Positions 1 through 8,572 of a DNA stretch of 64,000 bases are shown in pieces. This stretch comes from Allohoeflea poritis (lineage in GTDB: Bacteria; Pseudomonadota; Alphaproteobacteria; Rhizobiales; Rhizobiaceae). Below the pieces are notes generated by a model. That model searched no databases and was not told where the DNA came from. It saw only the letters and a program-made list of their open reading frames with translations. The position numbers and the translations under genes are program-made. The stretch is from contig NZ_JAPJZH010000005.1 in assembly GCF_027889715.1 (NCBI RefSeq), forward strand, positions 124,001 through 188,000, given 5' to 3'. The number at the start of each line of letters is the position of its first letter. The stretch's first letter is position 1.

Positions 1-565
1 ACTCGTCCGTCGCCGCCATGATCGCGCCGGTGCAGGTGGCGAATTCGCCCGCCGGCAGGCCGGGCATGTTGTGCATGCCGAACACTTCGTCGATCTCGAA
101 GCGCTCCATCATGCCGTCCTTGACCATCGCGTCGCCGCCACCGCCGCCTTCTTCGGCCGGCTGGAAAATGACTGCCACGCTTCCGTCGAAATTGCGTGTC
201 TCGGAGAGATATTTGGCGGCGCCCAGAAGCATGGCGGTGTGGCCGTCATGACCGCAGGCATGCATCTTGCCGTCGACCGTCGAGGACCAGGGTTTTCCCG
301 TGGTCTCCTTGATCGGCAGCGCGTCCATGTCGGCGCGCAATCCGACCACCCTGCCCGTGCCGCCGTTCCTGCCCTTGATCAACGCCACCACGCCGGTGCG
401 CCCGATGCCGGCCACCACTTCGTCGCATCCGAAGGCTTTCAGCTTCTCCTCGACAAAGGCCGCCGTTTCGTGAACGTCATAGAGAAGCTCCGGCCGGGCG
501 TGAAGATGTCGGCGCCATTCAGTGACTTCTGCCTGCAACTCGGCGGCGCGGTTCAATATCGGCAT
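1..565 (-). CDS. M20 family metallo-amidohydrolase (HipO/AbgB-like), 3'-truncated by window edge
   Basis: Translation of the minus strand from the ATG at 565 begins MPILNRAAELQAEVTEWRRH and stays open to base 1, giving 188 N-terminal residues of a family that normally has about 390. The HACGHDGHT metal-binding motif, an upstream RADMDALP motif and the EEGGGGG stretch with the catalytic Glu pair are all present, as in hippurate hydrolase / N-acyl-amino-acid amidohydrolases that use two divalent metals. The substrate cannot be told from this part. It is divergent from the D,D-carboxypeptidase gene, with about 110 bp between the starts. The amidohydrolase assignment is secure; the specific activity is unknown. 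Confidence 0.9.
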   Translation of the reverse strand, partial: MPILNRAAELQAEVTEWRRHLHARPELLYDVHETAAFVEEKLKAFGCDEVVAGIGRTGVVALIKGRNGGTGRVVGLRADMDALPIKETTGKPWSSTVDGKMHACGHDGHTAMLLGAAKYLSETRNFDGSVAVIFQPAEEGGGGGDAMVKDGMMERFEIDEVFGMHNMPGLPAGEFATCTGAIMAATDE

Positions 566-674
566 CAACTATACCTCGTTCTTGCTAATGTACTGATCAG
601 ATGTATGGCATATAAGGCAGCTTTCGGGTACATACAATTCGTGTCCTTTTCTCCTCTGGGGTTTGAATTCAGCC

Positions 675-1829
675 ATGCGCCTTATGACGAGTGTGCCTGC
701 GACGATCTTTGTAATTCTCCTTGCTTTCGCCGTATCGACGGCCGCATCCCGGGCCGCCGGCCCGACGATGGTGGTCGATGTGGAATCCGGAAAAGTGCTT
801 GAGCACAAGGACGCTTTCCAGCGCTGGTATCCGGCTTCGCTCACCAAGCTCATGACGGCCTATGTCGTGTTCCGGCAGGTACAGGCCGGCGCGATCACCA
901 TGAACTCACCGGTCACGATCAGCAGCAACGCCACCAAGGCGCCGCCGAGCAAGATGCACTTCAAGGCGGGATCGCAGCTGACGCTCGACCATGCGGTCAA
1001 GATCATCATGGTGAAGTCGGCCAATGACGTTTCGATTGCCATCGCCGAGACCATCGCCGGCAGCCACGATTTCTTCGTTGCCATGATGAACAATGAGGCG
1101 GCCCGCCTCGGAATGACGGACACGCGCTTCATCAATGCCAATGGTTTGCCGGGCAAGGGGCAACGCACGACAGCGCGCGACATGGCCGTTCTGGGCGTTG
1201 CCCTGAAAAGGGAGTTCCCGCAGTACAGTCATTATTTCTCGCTCGAAGCGATCACCACCGGCAAGAAGACCTATACGAACTACAATATCCTGATCGGACG
1301 CTTCAGCGGCGCGAACGGCATGAAGACCGGCTTTATCTGCTCGTCCGGGTTCAACCAGGTCTCCTCGGCGACACGCAGGGGGCGGACCGTTGTTTCAGTG
1401 GTTCTCGGCGCGATGGACCAGGAGGAAAGGGCCGTCGAATCCGCCCGGCTCCTGCAAAAGGGACTGACCACGCCCGGCCTTGCGAAACCGTCGCTGTATA
1501 AACTGCGGCCGTACGGTCAGAACCGGCTGCAGATCGTCGACCTGCGGCCCCAGGTCTGCTCGCAGGAAGCACGCAAGAACCGCAATGACGGGCGCGATGC
1601 CAGTGGCCGGCTGACATTGAAGTCGGCCTATATCGCGCCGCTCGGAAGGCAGGCGCGTGCTGCGCGTGTGCGCCTGACGGGCAGCGTGCCCGCAGCGCTG
1701 GCTTCGGGCAGGATCCCGGTGCCCAAACCGCGGCCGAATGGTGTCGGCGATATTGATGGCCCGGTCGCGGTGGTGCGCGAAGAGCCGGCCGCCGATGTCC
1801 CGGTGCCGAGGGCGCGGCCCAGCCTCTGA
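675..1829 (+). CDS. D-alanyl-D-alanine carboxypeptidase (DacA/DacF type, S11 family)
   Basis: A 384-residue serine peptidase that trims the terminal D-Ala from peptidoglycan pentapeptides in the periplasm. A Sec signal peptide is visible (hydrophobic IFVILLAFAVSTAASRA). The three penicillin-binding-protein motifs are in order: SLTK (Ser55, Lys58), SAN near residue 115 and KTG near residue 217. The C-terminal 130 residues are Pro/Arg-rich, a poorly conserved tail typical of rhizobial DacF-like proteins. An in-frame TTG at 663 is possible, but the ATG at 675 places the signal peptide better; a second ATG lies at 684. The next gene starts 6 bp after the stop, so cotranscription with the CobW-type GTPase is likely. 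Confidence 0.9.
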   Translation: MRLMTSVPATIFVILLAFAVSTAASRAAGPTMVVDVESGKVLEHKDAFQRWYPASLTKLMTAYVVFRQVQAGAITMNSPVTISSNATKAPPSKMHFKAGSQLTLDHAVKIIMVKSANDVSIAIAETIAGSHDFFVAMMNNEAARLGMTDTRFINANGLPGKGQRTTARDMAVLGVALKREFPQYSHYFSLEAITTGKKTYTNYNILIGRFSGANGMKTGFICSSGFNQVSSATRRGRTVVSVVLGAMDQEERAVESARLLQKGLTTPGLAKPSLYKLRPYGQNRLQIVDLRPQVCSQEARKNRNDGRDASGRLTLKSAYIAPLGRQARAARVRLTGSVPAALASGRIPVPKPRPNGVGDIDGPVAVVREEPAADVPVPRARPSL

Positions 1830-1835
1830 CCCGAA

Positions 1836-2930
1836 ATGCGCCCGCTTCAACCCATTCCCGTATCTGTGCTGACCGGCTTTCTTGGATCCGGCAAGACGAC
1901 GCTCTTGAACCGTATCCTGAAAGATCCGAACCTGCGCGATACAGCCGTGATCATCAACGAATTCGGGGACGTGGGCATCGACCATCTTCTCGTCGAGCAA
2001 TCGAGCGACGGCGTCATCGAACTTTCCGACGGATGCCTGTGCTGCACGGTGCGCGGCGAACTCGTTGACACGCTCGCCGACCTCGTCGACCGGCTGCAGA
2101 CGGGGCGCATAAAGACGCTGGCCCGGGTGGTGATCGAAACCACCGGTCTCGCCGATCCGGCGCCCGTCCTGCATGCGGTGATGGCGCATCCCGTACTGAT
2201 GCAGAACTACCGGCTGGACGGTGTGATCACCGCCGTCGATGCGGTCAACGGCGAACACACGCTCGACCAACACGAAGAGGCGATCAAACAGGTGGCCGTT
2301 GCCGACAGGATCGTTTTAACCAAAACCGACCTGATCGATCCGGCGTCCAAGGAATTCGCGCTGTTTACGGCGCGGCTGATGCGGCTCAATCCCGGCGCGC
2401 CTCAGATTTCCTCGCATGACGAGGACGAAATCGTGGCGAAACTGTTCGACTGCGGGCTCTACGATCCGGCGACGAAGACGGCCGATGTCGCCCGCTGGCT
2501 GCGGGACGAGGCCTATCACCCGCGCCATGATCACGCACATGATGTGAACCGCCACGACGCGCGGATCAAGGCCTTCACGCTCAAGCACGACAAGCCGATC
2601 GATCCCGGTGCGCTGGAGATGTTCATCGATCTGCTGCGCTCCAGCCAGGGGGAGCAGCTGTTGCGTATGAAAGGGATTGTCGCGCTTGCCGACGATCCCG
2701 AAAGGCCTGTTGTCATCCATGGGGTGCAGTCGATATTCCATCCGCCCGCGCGGCTTCCCGGGTGGCCCGACGCGGATCGCACCACACGGCTTGTAGTGAT
2801 TACCCGTGATCTCGACGAAAGCTATGTCAACCGATTGTTCGCCGCCTTCAGCGGACGCCCGCAGGTCGACACGCCGGACCGGCAGGCGCTGGAAGACAAT
2901 CCGCTGTCCATTCCGGGGCACAAACTCTGA
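1836..2930 (+). CDS. CobW/COG0523 family metal-chaperone GTPase
   Basis: A 364-residue G3E-family P-loop GTPase. It shows the Walker A GFLGSGKTT near residue 14, the metal-binding CxCC motif in DGCLCCTV near residue 67, and a histidine-rich segment (HPRHDHAHDVNRHD) near residue 228, before the C-terminal CobW_C domain (about residues 240-355). Such proteins insert or deliver Zn, Co or other transition metals, often under metal limitation. Nothing here (no Zur box was seen, no adjacent zinc gene) fixes the metal. It may form a unit with the upstream carboxypeptidase (6-bp gap). Confidence 0.88.
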   Translation: MRPLQPIPVSVLTGFLGSGKTTLLNRILKDPNLRDTAVIINEFGDVGIDHLLVEQSSDGVIELSDGCLCCTVRGELVDTLADLVDRLQTGRIKTLARVVIETTGLADPAPVLHAVMAHPVLMQNYRLDGVITAVDAVNGEHTLDQHEEAIKQVAVADRIVLTKTDLIDPASKEFALFTARLMRLNPGAPQISSHDEDEIVAKLFDCGLYDPATKTADVARWLRDEAYHPRHDHAHDVNRHDARIKAFTLKHDKPIDPGALEMFIDLLRSSQGEQLLRMKGIVALADDPERPVVIHGVQSIFHPPARLPGWPDADRTTRLVVITRDLDESYVNRLFAAFSGRPQVDTPDRQALEDNPLSIPGHKL

Positions 2931-2942
2931 CTCAGAGTTTTT

Positions 2943-3182
2943 CTAGCGCCTCTTCTCGATCAGGAAATGGTGGCCGCCGTCGACCGTGCGGGTTTCCACC
3001 AGCCTGTGGCCGTCTTCGCTGCAGAAATGCGGGATATCGACGACCGCCAGCGGATCGGTGGTCTCAACCCATACAAGCGCGCCGGGCTCGAGCGATACCA
3101 TTCTTTTTCGGGTCTTGAGGACGGGCAGCGGGCATTTGAGGCCGCGCAGGTCGTAGCGCGCGGCGATGTCGGAGTCGCTCAT
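2943..3182 (-). CDS. TusA-like sulfurtransferase-fold protein (SirA family)
   Basis: A small protein of 79 residues with the TusA/SirA/YeeD signature DLRGLKCPLPVLKTRK, where the Cys-Pro-x-Pro cysteine is the persulfide carrier. The C-terminal half (GALVWVETTDPLAVVDIPHFC) is typical of the family. The start at 3182 is chosen because it lies three bases after the stop of the upstream transpeptidase gene; an in-frame ATG at 3203 would overlap that gene. Family members move sulfur to tRNA thiolation, molybdenum cofactor or other routes. No partner is visible here, so the sulfur acceptor is unknown. Confidence 0.85.
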   Translation of the reverse strand: MSDSDIAARYDLRGLKCPLPVLKTRKRMVSLEPGALVWVETTDPLAVVDIPHFCSEDGHRLVETRTVDGGHHFLIEKRR

Positions 3183-3187
3183 TGCAG

Positions 3188-4291
3188 CTACCAGACCCGC
3201 CACCAGGATTTCTTGGCGCGGGGTTTTTTCGCTCCGGCGCTGGCGGTATCGGCGGGGGCGGGGATCGGAACGGAGGCGACGCTGTCTGCCTGCGATGCGG
3301 GCGGCGGCGGAAGCACGTTCGCCGATGTTGTGTTGGTTGCCGGCTGCGGAAGTGTCGCGGTATTTTCGATATCGCTCTGTTTCTTCTGCGTGCCGGATCC
3401 CAGGAGCGTTGCGATGGCAGGCGTCATCTTCTGTTTTTCCAGCTGATTGACGGCCTCGACATAGTCCTTTTCATATTGCTTGGAATGCGCGGCGTAGGCC
3501 AGTTGCAGGGATTGCGGCGCCTGTGACGGCGGACAGGCCCGTTGCGCGTGGAATTCGTCGCCTTCTTCCTCCAGCACCTGGTTGAAGACATATCTGCCTT
3601 CGCACACATCGACCTTGGGCGGCTGCTTGGTCAGTTCGAAATGATCGTAGCCGACCTTGATCATCTTCCAGTATTCATAGTGCTCGTGGTCACGATGCCG
3701 CGCCATGTTCTCGGCCGTCATGCGGAACGGGTAGGCCTGTACCTGAAAGGCTTTCTGACCGCCGCGATGGGCCTCACGCGCAAAGGCGTAGATCTCGATC
3801 ATCAGTTCGTCGGTCATGGAATAGCAGCCCGCCGAAGAGCAGGCGCCATGGACCATCAGGTGCGAACCGGTGCGCCCGTGGGCACGGTCATAGGCGTTGG
3901 GAAAGCCCATGTTGAAAGACAGGTAATAGCTGGAATTGGGATTCATCTGGTAGGGCTTTACATGATAGTAGCCCTCGGGCGCCTGCCGGTCGCCCTCCTT
4001 GAATTTCGGACCGAGTTCGCCCGACCACTTGCAGATCTCGTATTCCTTGACCAGCGCGTAGCGGCCGGAGGCTTTCGATTTCCAGACCTCGAGCACGCCC
4101 TCTTCCTTGAAGATGCGCATCATGATCGGCGCGCGCACACGCTGATCCTGGGCTTTCATCTTGTTGACCAGTTTCCGGGGAAGCTCGTATTCGGCCTTGT
4201 TGTCGACGGATTCAAGCACGTCCTGGCAGCCAGCGAGCGCCAGGGACAAAGCCGATACCGCGATTACCGATTTCCAGCCGATCAGACGCAC
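3188..4291 (-). CDS. YafK-type L,D-transpeptidase lipoprotein
   Basis: A 367-residue protein with a lipoprotein signal (hydrophobic AVSALSLALAGC with the lipobox Cys) and a YkuD/L,D-transpeptidase catalytic motif HGACSSAGCYSM near residues 146-158. This places it with the YafK/ErfK group, which cleaves or forms meso-DAP and lipoprotein links in peptidoglycan. The C-terminal 90 residues are Pro/Ala/Ser-rich and probably disordered, ending in a basic-aromatic tail (KKSWWRVW). The start is a GTG at 4291 preceded by a good Shine-Dalgarno (GGAAAGGGG); longer upstream readings would bury the signal peptide. It probably forms an operon with the TusA-like gene. Confidence 0.85.
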   Translation of the reverse strand: MRLIGWKSVIAVSALSLALAGCQDVLESVDNKAEYELPRKLVNKMKAQDQRVRAPIMMRIFKEEGVLEVWKSKASGRYALVKEYEICKWSGELGPKFKEGDRQAPEGYYHVKPYQMNPNSSYYLSFNMGFPNAYDRAHGRTGSHLMVHGACSSAGCYSMTDELMIEIYAFAREAHRGGQKAFQVQAYPFRMTAENMARHRDHEHYEYWKMIKVGYDHFELTKQPPKVDVCEGRYVFNQVLEEEGDEFHAQRACPPSQAPQSLQLAYAAHSKQYEKDYVEAVNQLEKQKMTPAIATLLGSGTQKKQSDIENTATLPQPATNTTSANVLPPPPASQADSVASVPIPAPADTASAGAKKPRAKKSWWRVW

Positions 4292-4489
4292 AGTGCCCCT
4301 TTCCCATCCGTGTGGCGCATACGTTCCCGTCCGTTCAAACCTGTCAACGGACCGCATGCCGGTCACATGCCGCAATCAGCGGCAAACACAAACACCCTAA
4401 GTCGCCCAAAATATGACCGATATGTTTCCGGAATCTTTACCACAATGACGAATGTGCCGGACTTCACAAATTTGTAAACACGCCTGCCG

Positions 4490-5443
4490 TCAGAGGTCGC
4501 GGCCCATGTCCAGAAACTTCTGCCTGCGGTTGCGCCGCAACATGTCGCCGTCGAGCATGCCGAGTTCGGAAAGCCCCCCGGCGATCGCGTCGCCGGTGGC
4601 CGCGATGACGGCGGCCGGGTCGCGATGGGCGCCACCCACCGGTTCCTCGACAATATCGTCGATAACGCCGAGCTGCTTCAGATCCTGGGCGGTGATTTTC
4701 ATGTTCGCCGCCGCGTCTTTTGCCCGCGTTGCGTCGCGCCACAGGATCGATGCCGCGCCTTCGGGCGAGATAACGCTGTAGATCGCATGTTCCAGCATGT
4801 AGATGCGGTTTCCGGTCGCAATGGCGATGGCGCCGCCCGAGCCGCCTTCGCCGATGATCACCGAGACGATCGGCACCCGCACATTCAGGCACATCTCGGT
4901 CGAGCGGGCGATGGCCTCGGCCTGGCCGCGCTCCTCGGCGCCGACTCCCGGATAGGCGCCCGAGGTATCGATCAGTGTTATCACCGGCAGATTGAAGCGG
5001 TCGGCCATTTCGAGAATGCGCACCGCCTTGCGGTAGCCTTCCGGCCGGGCGCTGCCGAAATTGTGTCGGATACGCGATTTGGTGTCGTTGCCCTTTTCCT
5101 GGCCGATGATCGCGACGGCCTCGCCGCGAAAGCGGCCGAGGCCGGCCTGGATCGCCTCGTCATTGGAGAATTTTCGGTCGCCGGCCAGCGGCGTGAATTC
5201 CTCGAAAAGCCCTTCCGCATAGTCGCGGAAATGCGGCCTGGCGGGATGGCGCGCCACTTGCGTCTTCTGCCATGGCGTCAGCTTCGAATAAAGATCGGCG
5301 AGGGTATCCCTTGCCCGGGCCTCAAGCTTTTCGATCTCGGCCGTGGTGTCGATGATCTCATCCTCACCGGCCAGTTTTTTCAGCTCGTGGATTTTGCCTT
5401 CGATATCGGAAAGCGGTTTTTCAAAGTCGAGATAGTTGAGCAT
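4490..5443 (-). CDS. accA: Acetyl-CoA carboxylase carboxyltransferase subunit alpha
   Basis: A 317-residue protein that matches AccA over its full length. It begins [21 protein letters not shown], carries the conserved GRKFSNDEA-like segment ([20 protein letters not shown]), the [21 protein letters not shown] crotonase-fold core and [17 protein letters not shown]. With AccD it transfers the carboxyl from biotinyl-BCCP to acetyl-CoA, the first step of fatty acid synthesis. accA lies about 94 bp downstream of xerD on the same strand. This neighbourhood is common in Hyphomicrobiales. Confidence 0.97.
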   Translation of the reverse strand: MLNYLDFEKPLSDIEGKIHELKKLAGEDEIIDTTAEIEKLEARARDTLADLYSKLTPWQKTQVARHPARPHFRDYAEGLFEEFTPLAGDRKFSNDEAIQAGLGRFRGEAVAIIGQEKGNDTKSRIRHNFGSARPEGYRKAVRILEMADRFNLPVITLIDTSGAYPGVGAEERGQAEAIARSTEMCLNVRVPIVSVIIGEGGSGGAIAIATGNRIYMLEHAIYSVISPEGAASILWRDATRAKDAAANMKITAQDLKQLGVIDDIVEEPVGGAHRDPAAVIAATGDAIAGGLSELGMLDGDMLRRNRRQKFLDMGRDL

Positions 5444-5537
5444 CTATATTGTTATCTCGGGCTGTTTGTTGGGCGCGTCGGTTCTCTGGCTAAGAGCCAT
5501 TGCATCGCAAAGCAAGCAAAAACGCCAGATCGGCGCT

Positions 5538-6491
5538 CTATGTGCGGTTTTTGTCGGCAATTGCAAGTGGGTGCTTGTCGCTGACCAGACGATGCAGACG
5601 TTCTTCGAGGATATGCGTGTAGATCTGTGTGGTGGAGATATCGGAGTGGCCGAGCAGTTCCTGGACCACGCGCAGATCCGCGCCGTTCTGCAGCAGATGG
5701 CTGGCGAATGCGTGGCGCAGCACATGCGGCGACAGCAATTTCGCCGATATTCCGCAGCGGGCGGCAAGGCCCTTGAGTTCGCGGGCAAAGACCTGCCGGG
5801 ACAGATGTCCGCTGGCGCCGCGCGCCGGAAACAGGAAGGGCGAATTCGCCGTTGTCTCCTGCCGGCCGAGAAGCGCCGCATAGCGCGCCAGCGCGTCGCG
5901 GGCCGTTGTTGAGAGCGGCACAAGGCGCTCCTTGTTGCCCTTGCCGCGCACGATCAGGAAGCGCTTGTCGTCCTGGCTCGCCACGGAGGCCGGCAGGCTG
6001 ACGAGTTCGGAAACGCGTATGCCGGTGGCATAAAGCAGCTCGATTAGCGCCAGCAGGCGTGCGCGGCCAAGCTGTTCATCGTTTTCAAGGCCAGCCTCCG
6101 CGGCCTCGCTTCTGGCGCGGCCGATCAGCATGCCGACATGTTCGACACTCAGGGATTTCGGCAAGGACATCGGTTTTTTCGGCGAATCGAGCACGCCGGT
6201 CGGATCGTCTTCGCGCATGCCCTCGACAAAGAGGAACCGGTAGAACTGGCGCAGGGCCGAAAGGCGGCGCGCCTGGGAACTGGCGGCAAAGCCCCGGTCG
6301 GCGATGTCCTGGAGATAGAAGCGCAATGCGTTGCTGTCTGCCGATGCGAGGCTCGCGCCGCCGCCGCTCAGAAACGCATGGGCGTCCTCAAGGTCGTTGC
6401 GGTAGGACATCAGCGTGTTGGCGGCGGCGCCCCGTTCGGCGCTCATCATCTCAAGAAAGGCCTCCAGATGCGCGAGGCTCAGATCAGCCAT
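5538..6491 (-). CDS. xerD: Site-specific tyrosine recombinase XerD
   Basis: A 317-residue tyrosine recombinase with an N-terminal SAM-like core-binding domain (residues 1-100) and a catalytic domain. The active-site residues are visible: Arg in ATGIRVSEL, Lys in [10 protein letters not shown], His-x-x-Arg in [12 protein letters not shown], His in [15 protein letters not shown] and the nucleophilic Tyr in that last motif. It resolves chromosome dimers at dif together with XerC. Its place between the small membrane protein/aroK and accA matches XerD rather than a mobile integrase, and no att sites or phage genes flank it. Confidence 0.94.
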   Translation of the reverse strand: MADLSLAHLEAFLEMMSAERGAAANTLMSYRNDLEDAHAFLSGGGASLASADSNALRFYLQDIADRGFAASSQARRLSALRQFYRFLFVEGMREDDPTGVLDSPKKPMSLPKSLSVEHVGMLIGRARSEAAEAGLENDEQLGRARLLALIELLYATGIRVSELVSLPASVASQDDKRFLIVRGKGNKERLVPLSTTARDALARYAALLGRQETTANSPFLFPARGASGHLSRQVFARELKGLAARCGISAKLLSPHVLRHAFASHLLQNGADLRVVQELLGHSDISTTQIYTHILEERLHRLVSDKHPLAIADKNRT

Positions 6492-6524
6492 GACGTTCCG
6501 CCGTTTGAAAAGCCCGCGCCGGAA

Positions 6525-6671
6525 TCAGTTCGGATTGACCTTTTCCGTCGGTACGCGGATCGTGATCTCCCGTGGCTTGGGATCGACATAAATGGTCAGG
6601 GCGAACATGGCGCCATATACCAGGCCGGCTATCACCGCGCAGAACACAAGAAACCGGATCAGGGACGGCAT
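6525..6671 (-). CDS. Conserved 48-residue single-pass membrane protein
   Basis: A small gene between xerD and divergent aroK. It encodes 48 residues beginning MPSLIRFLVFCAVIAGLVYG, with one hydrophobic helix (about residues 5-28) followed by a short basic periplasmic or cytoplasmic tail (DPKPREITIRVPTEKVNPN). The ATG at 6671 and stop at 6525 frame it cleanly. Proteins of this size and pattern sit next to aroK in other Hyphomicrobiales and are sometimes mislabelled as histidine kinases; no kinase feature is present. The function is unknown. Being co-directional with xerD (33 bp apart), it is probably transcribed with it. Confidence 0.75.
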   Translation of the reverse strand: MPSLIRFLVFCAVIAGLVYGAMFALTIYVDPKPREITIRVPTEKVNPN

Positions 6672-6832
6672 GCCTCATTCCAATGGTTCGATTCGTCTGC
6701 CCTTTTATGGGCGAGGCACAGGACCGTTGCAAGGCTGGAATCGGACCATGTTGATAAGAGGCTTAACGGGGCGCTGCTTGACGGGGCGGAAACATTTGTT
6801 GATACCGGTCCGATGAAGATGGAAGCGGCCGC

Positions 6833-7417
6833 ATGAACAGCCAGCCGACGGAACCGGGCGGGAACAAGGAGGATAAAGCGCGCGCCTGCCTCGGCAAACG
6901 CACGATCGTCTTTGTCGGGCTCATGGGTGCCGGCAAATCGGTGATCGGCAAGCTGACCGCCCAGGCCATGCAGATCCCGTTCGTCGATTCCGATCACGAG
7001 ATCGAGCAGGTTTCGCGCATGTCGATCGCCGACCTGTTTGCAAGTTACGGCGAGGAGGAATTCCGGGCGCTTGAGGCGCGGGTTATCCGGCGGCTCCTGC
7101 GCGACGGGCCGATGGTGCTCTCCACCGGCGGCGGCGCGTTCATGCAGGAGAAAGTGCGCGCCAATATCAAGCGGCGCGGCCTGTCGGTCTGGCTGAAGGC
7201 GGATCTCGACGTGCTTTGGGAAAGGGTCCGGCGGCGCGGACATCGCCCGCTGCTCAAAACAGAGGATCCGAAGGCGACGCTGGCCGGGCTTCTCGACAGT
7301 CGCTATCCGGTCTATGCACAGGCCGATCTGGTGGTTCAGTCGCGCGACGTGACCAAGGAGACCATCGTCGGCGAAGTGCTGGACGCCATTGTCGGTCACG
7401 AGGCAGACGGCCGATAG
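6833..7417 (+). CDS. aroK: Shikimate kinase
   Basis: A 194-residue P-loop kinase that phosphorylates shikimate to shikimate-3-phosphate in aromatic amino acid synthesis. It shows Walker A GLMGAGKSVIGK near residue 26, a DSDHEIE substrate-binding segment, STGGGAFM in the core, and the lid arginines in RRGHRPLL. A roughly 20-residue hydrophilic N-terminal extension precedes the core. It is followed 21 bp later by aroB, the usual aroKB operon; the CNNM gene then overlaps aroB. Confidence 0.96.
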   Translation: MNSQPTEPGGNKEDKARACLGKRTIVFVGLMGAGKSVIGKLTAQAMQIPFVDSDHEIEQVSRMSIADLFASYGEEEFRALEARVIRRLLRDGPMVLSTGGGAFMQEKVRANIKRRGLSVWLKADLDVLWERVRRRGHRPLLKTEDPKATLAGLLDSRYPVYAQADLVVQSRDVTKETIVGEVLDAIVGHEADGR

Positions 7418-7438
7418 GAAACGCAAGGGATTGAATGC

Positions 7439-8572
7439 ATGACGAAAGCCGTCGCGGCGCCGGACCGGACCTGTGTAAGGGTCGAGCTTGGCGAGCGTTC
7501 CTACGACATCCTGATCGGACCCGGCCTGATTGCGGACGCGGGCGCGCAGATCGCCGCGCGGCTTAACGGGATCAATGCGGCGATCATCAGCGATGAGACC
7601 GTGGCGGAGCTGTATCTGCCCATCCTGCGCGAGGGGCTTGCGCGGGAAGGCATCGAAAGCACCGATATCGTGCTGCCTGCAGGCGAGAAGACCAAGAGCT
7701 TCGAACATCTGATCGAAGCCGCGCACGGTGTTCTGGAGGCGAGGCTGGAACGCGGCGATGCGGTGATCGCGCTTGGCGGCGGGGTGATCGGTGATCTCGC
7801 CGGTTTCGTCGCCAGCGTCGTGCGGCGGGGCATGCGGTTCGTGCAGATCCCCACCTCGCTGCTGGCGCAGGTCGATTCCTCGGTCGGCGGCAAGACGGGC
7901 ATCAATACCGGCCACGGCAAGAACCTGATCGGCGCCTTCCACCAGCCGGCGCTGGTGCTGGCCGACACGGCTGCGCTCGATACGCTGTCGGAACGCGAGT
8001 TCCGGGCCGGTTATGCGGAGGTTGCCAAATACGGCCTGATCGACCGTCCCGATTTCTTCGCCTGGCTCGAAGACAACTGGCCGCAGGTCTTCACCGGCGG
8101 GCCGGCGCGTATCGAGGCCATTGCGACAAGCTGCCGGGCCAAGGCCGATGTCGTCGCGGCCGATGAGCGCGAAAACGGCAAACGGGCACTGCTCAATCTC
8201 GGCCACACATTCGGCCATGCGCTGGAAGCAGCGGTCGGTTATGACGGGCGCCGGCTGGTGCACGGCGAAGCCGTGGCAATCGGCCTGGTGCTGGCGCATG
8301 AGTTTTCGGCGCGGATGAATCTGGCAAGCCCGGACGATGCGCGTCGTGTTGCTGCGCATCTCAAAGCGGTGGGCCTGCCGACCGCGCTGGGCGATATTGA
8401 CGGTGACCTGCCCGCACCCGATATATTGATGCATCACATTGCGCAGGACAAAAAGGTCAAACGGGGCAAGCTGACATTCGTCCTGACGCGGGGGATCGGA
8501 CAGTCGTTCATCGCCGATGACGTACCGTCGTCCGAGGTTCTGGGTTTCTTGAAGGAAAAACACCCACAATGA
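7439..8572 (+). CDS. aroB: 3-dehydroquinate synthase
   Basis: A 377-residue NAD-dependent, metal-dependent cyclase that converts DAHP to 3-dehydroquinate. The NAD-binding glycine loop GGGVIGDLAGFVAS, the PTSLLAQVDSSVGGKTGIN motif with its catalytic Lys and metal ligands, and the later NLGHTFGHA histidine motif are all present. Length is normal for the family. Its stop codon overlaps the start of the next gene in an ATGA, so translation of the CNNM-type protein is coupled. Confidence 0.97.
   Translation: MTKAVAAPDRTCVRVELGERSYDILIGPGLIADAGAQIAARLNGINAAIISDETVAELYLPILREGLAREGIESTDIVLPAGEKTKSFEHLIEAAHGVLEARLERGDAVIALGGGVIGDLAGFVASVVRRGMRFVQIPTSLLAQVDSSVGGKTGINTGHGKNLIGAFHQPALVLADTAALDTLSEREFRAGYAEVAKYGLIDRPDFFAWLEDNWPQVFTGGPARIEAIATSCRAKADVVAADERENGKRALLNLGHTFGHALEAAVGYDGRRLVHGEAVAIGLVLAHEFSARMNLASPDDARRVAAHLKAVGLPTALGDIDGDLPAPDILMHHIAQDKKVKRGKLTFVLTRGIGQSFIADDVPSSEVLGFLKEKHPQ

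Noticed and set aside
5538-6491. Phage or genomic-island integrase
   Set aside because: The neighbours are core genes, there are no att repeats, and the sequence is that of XerD.
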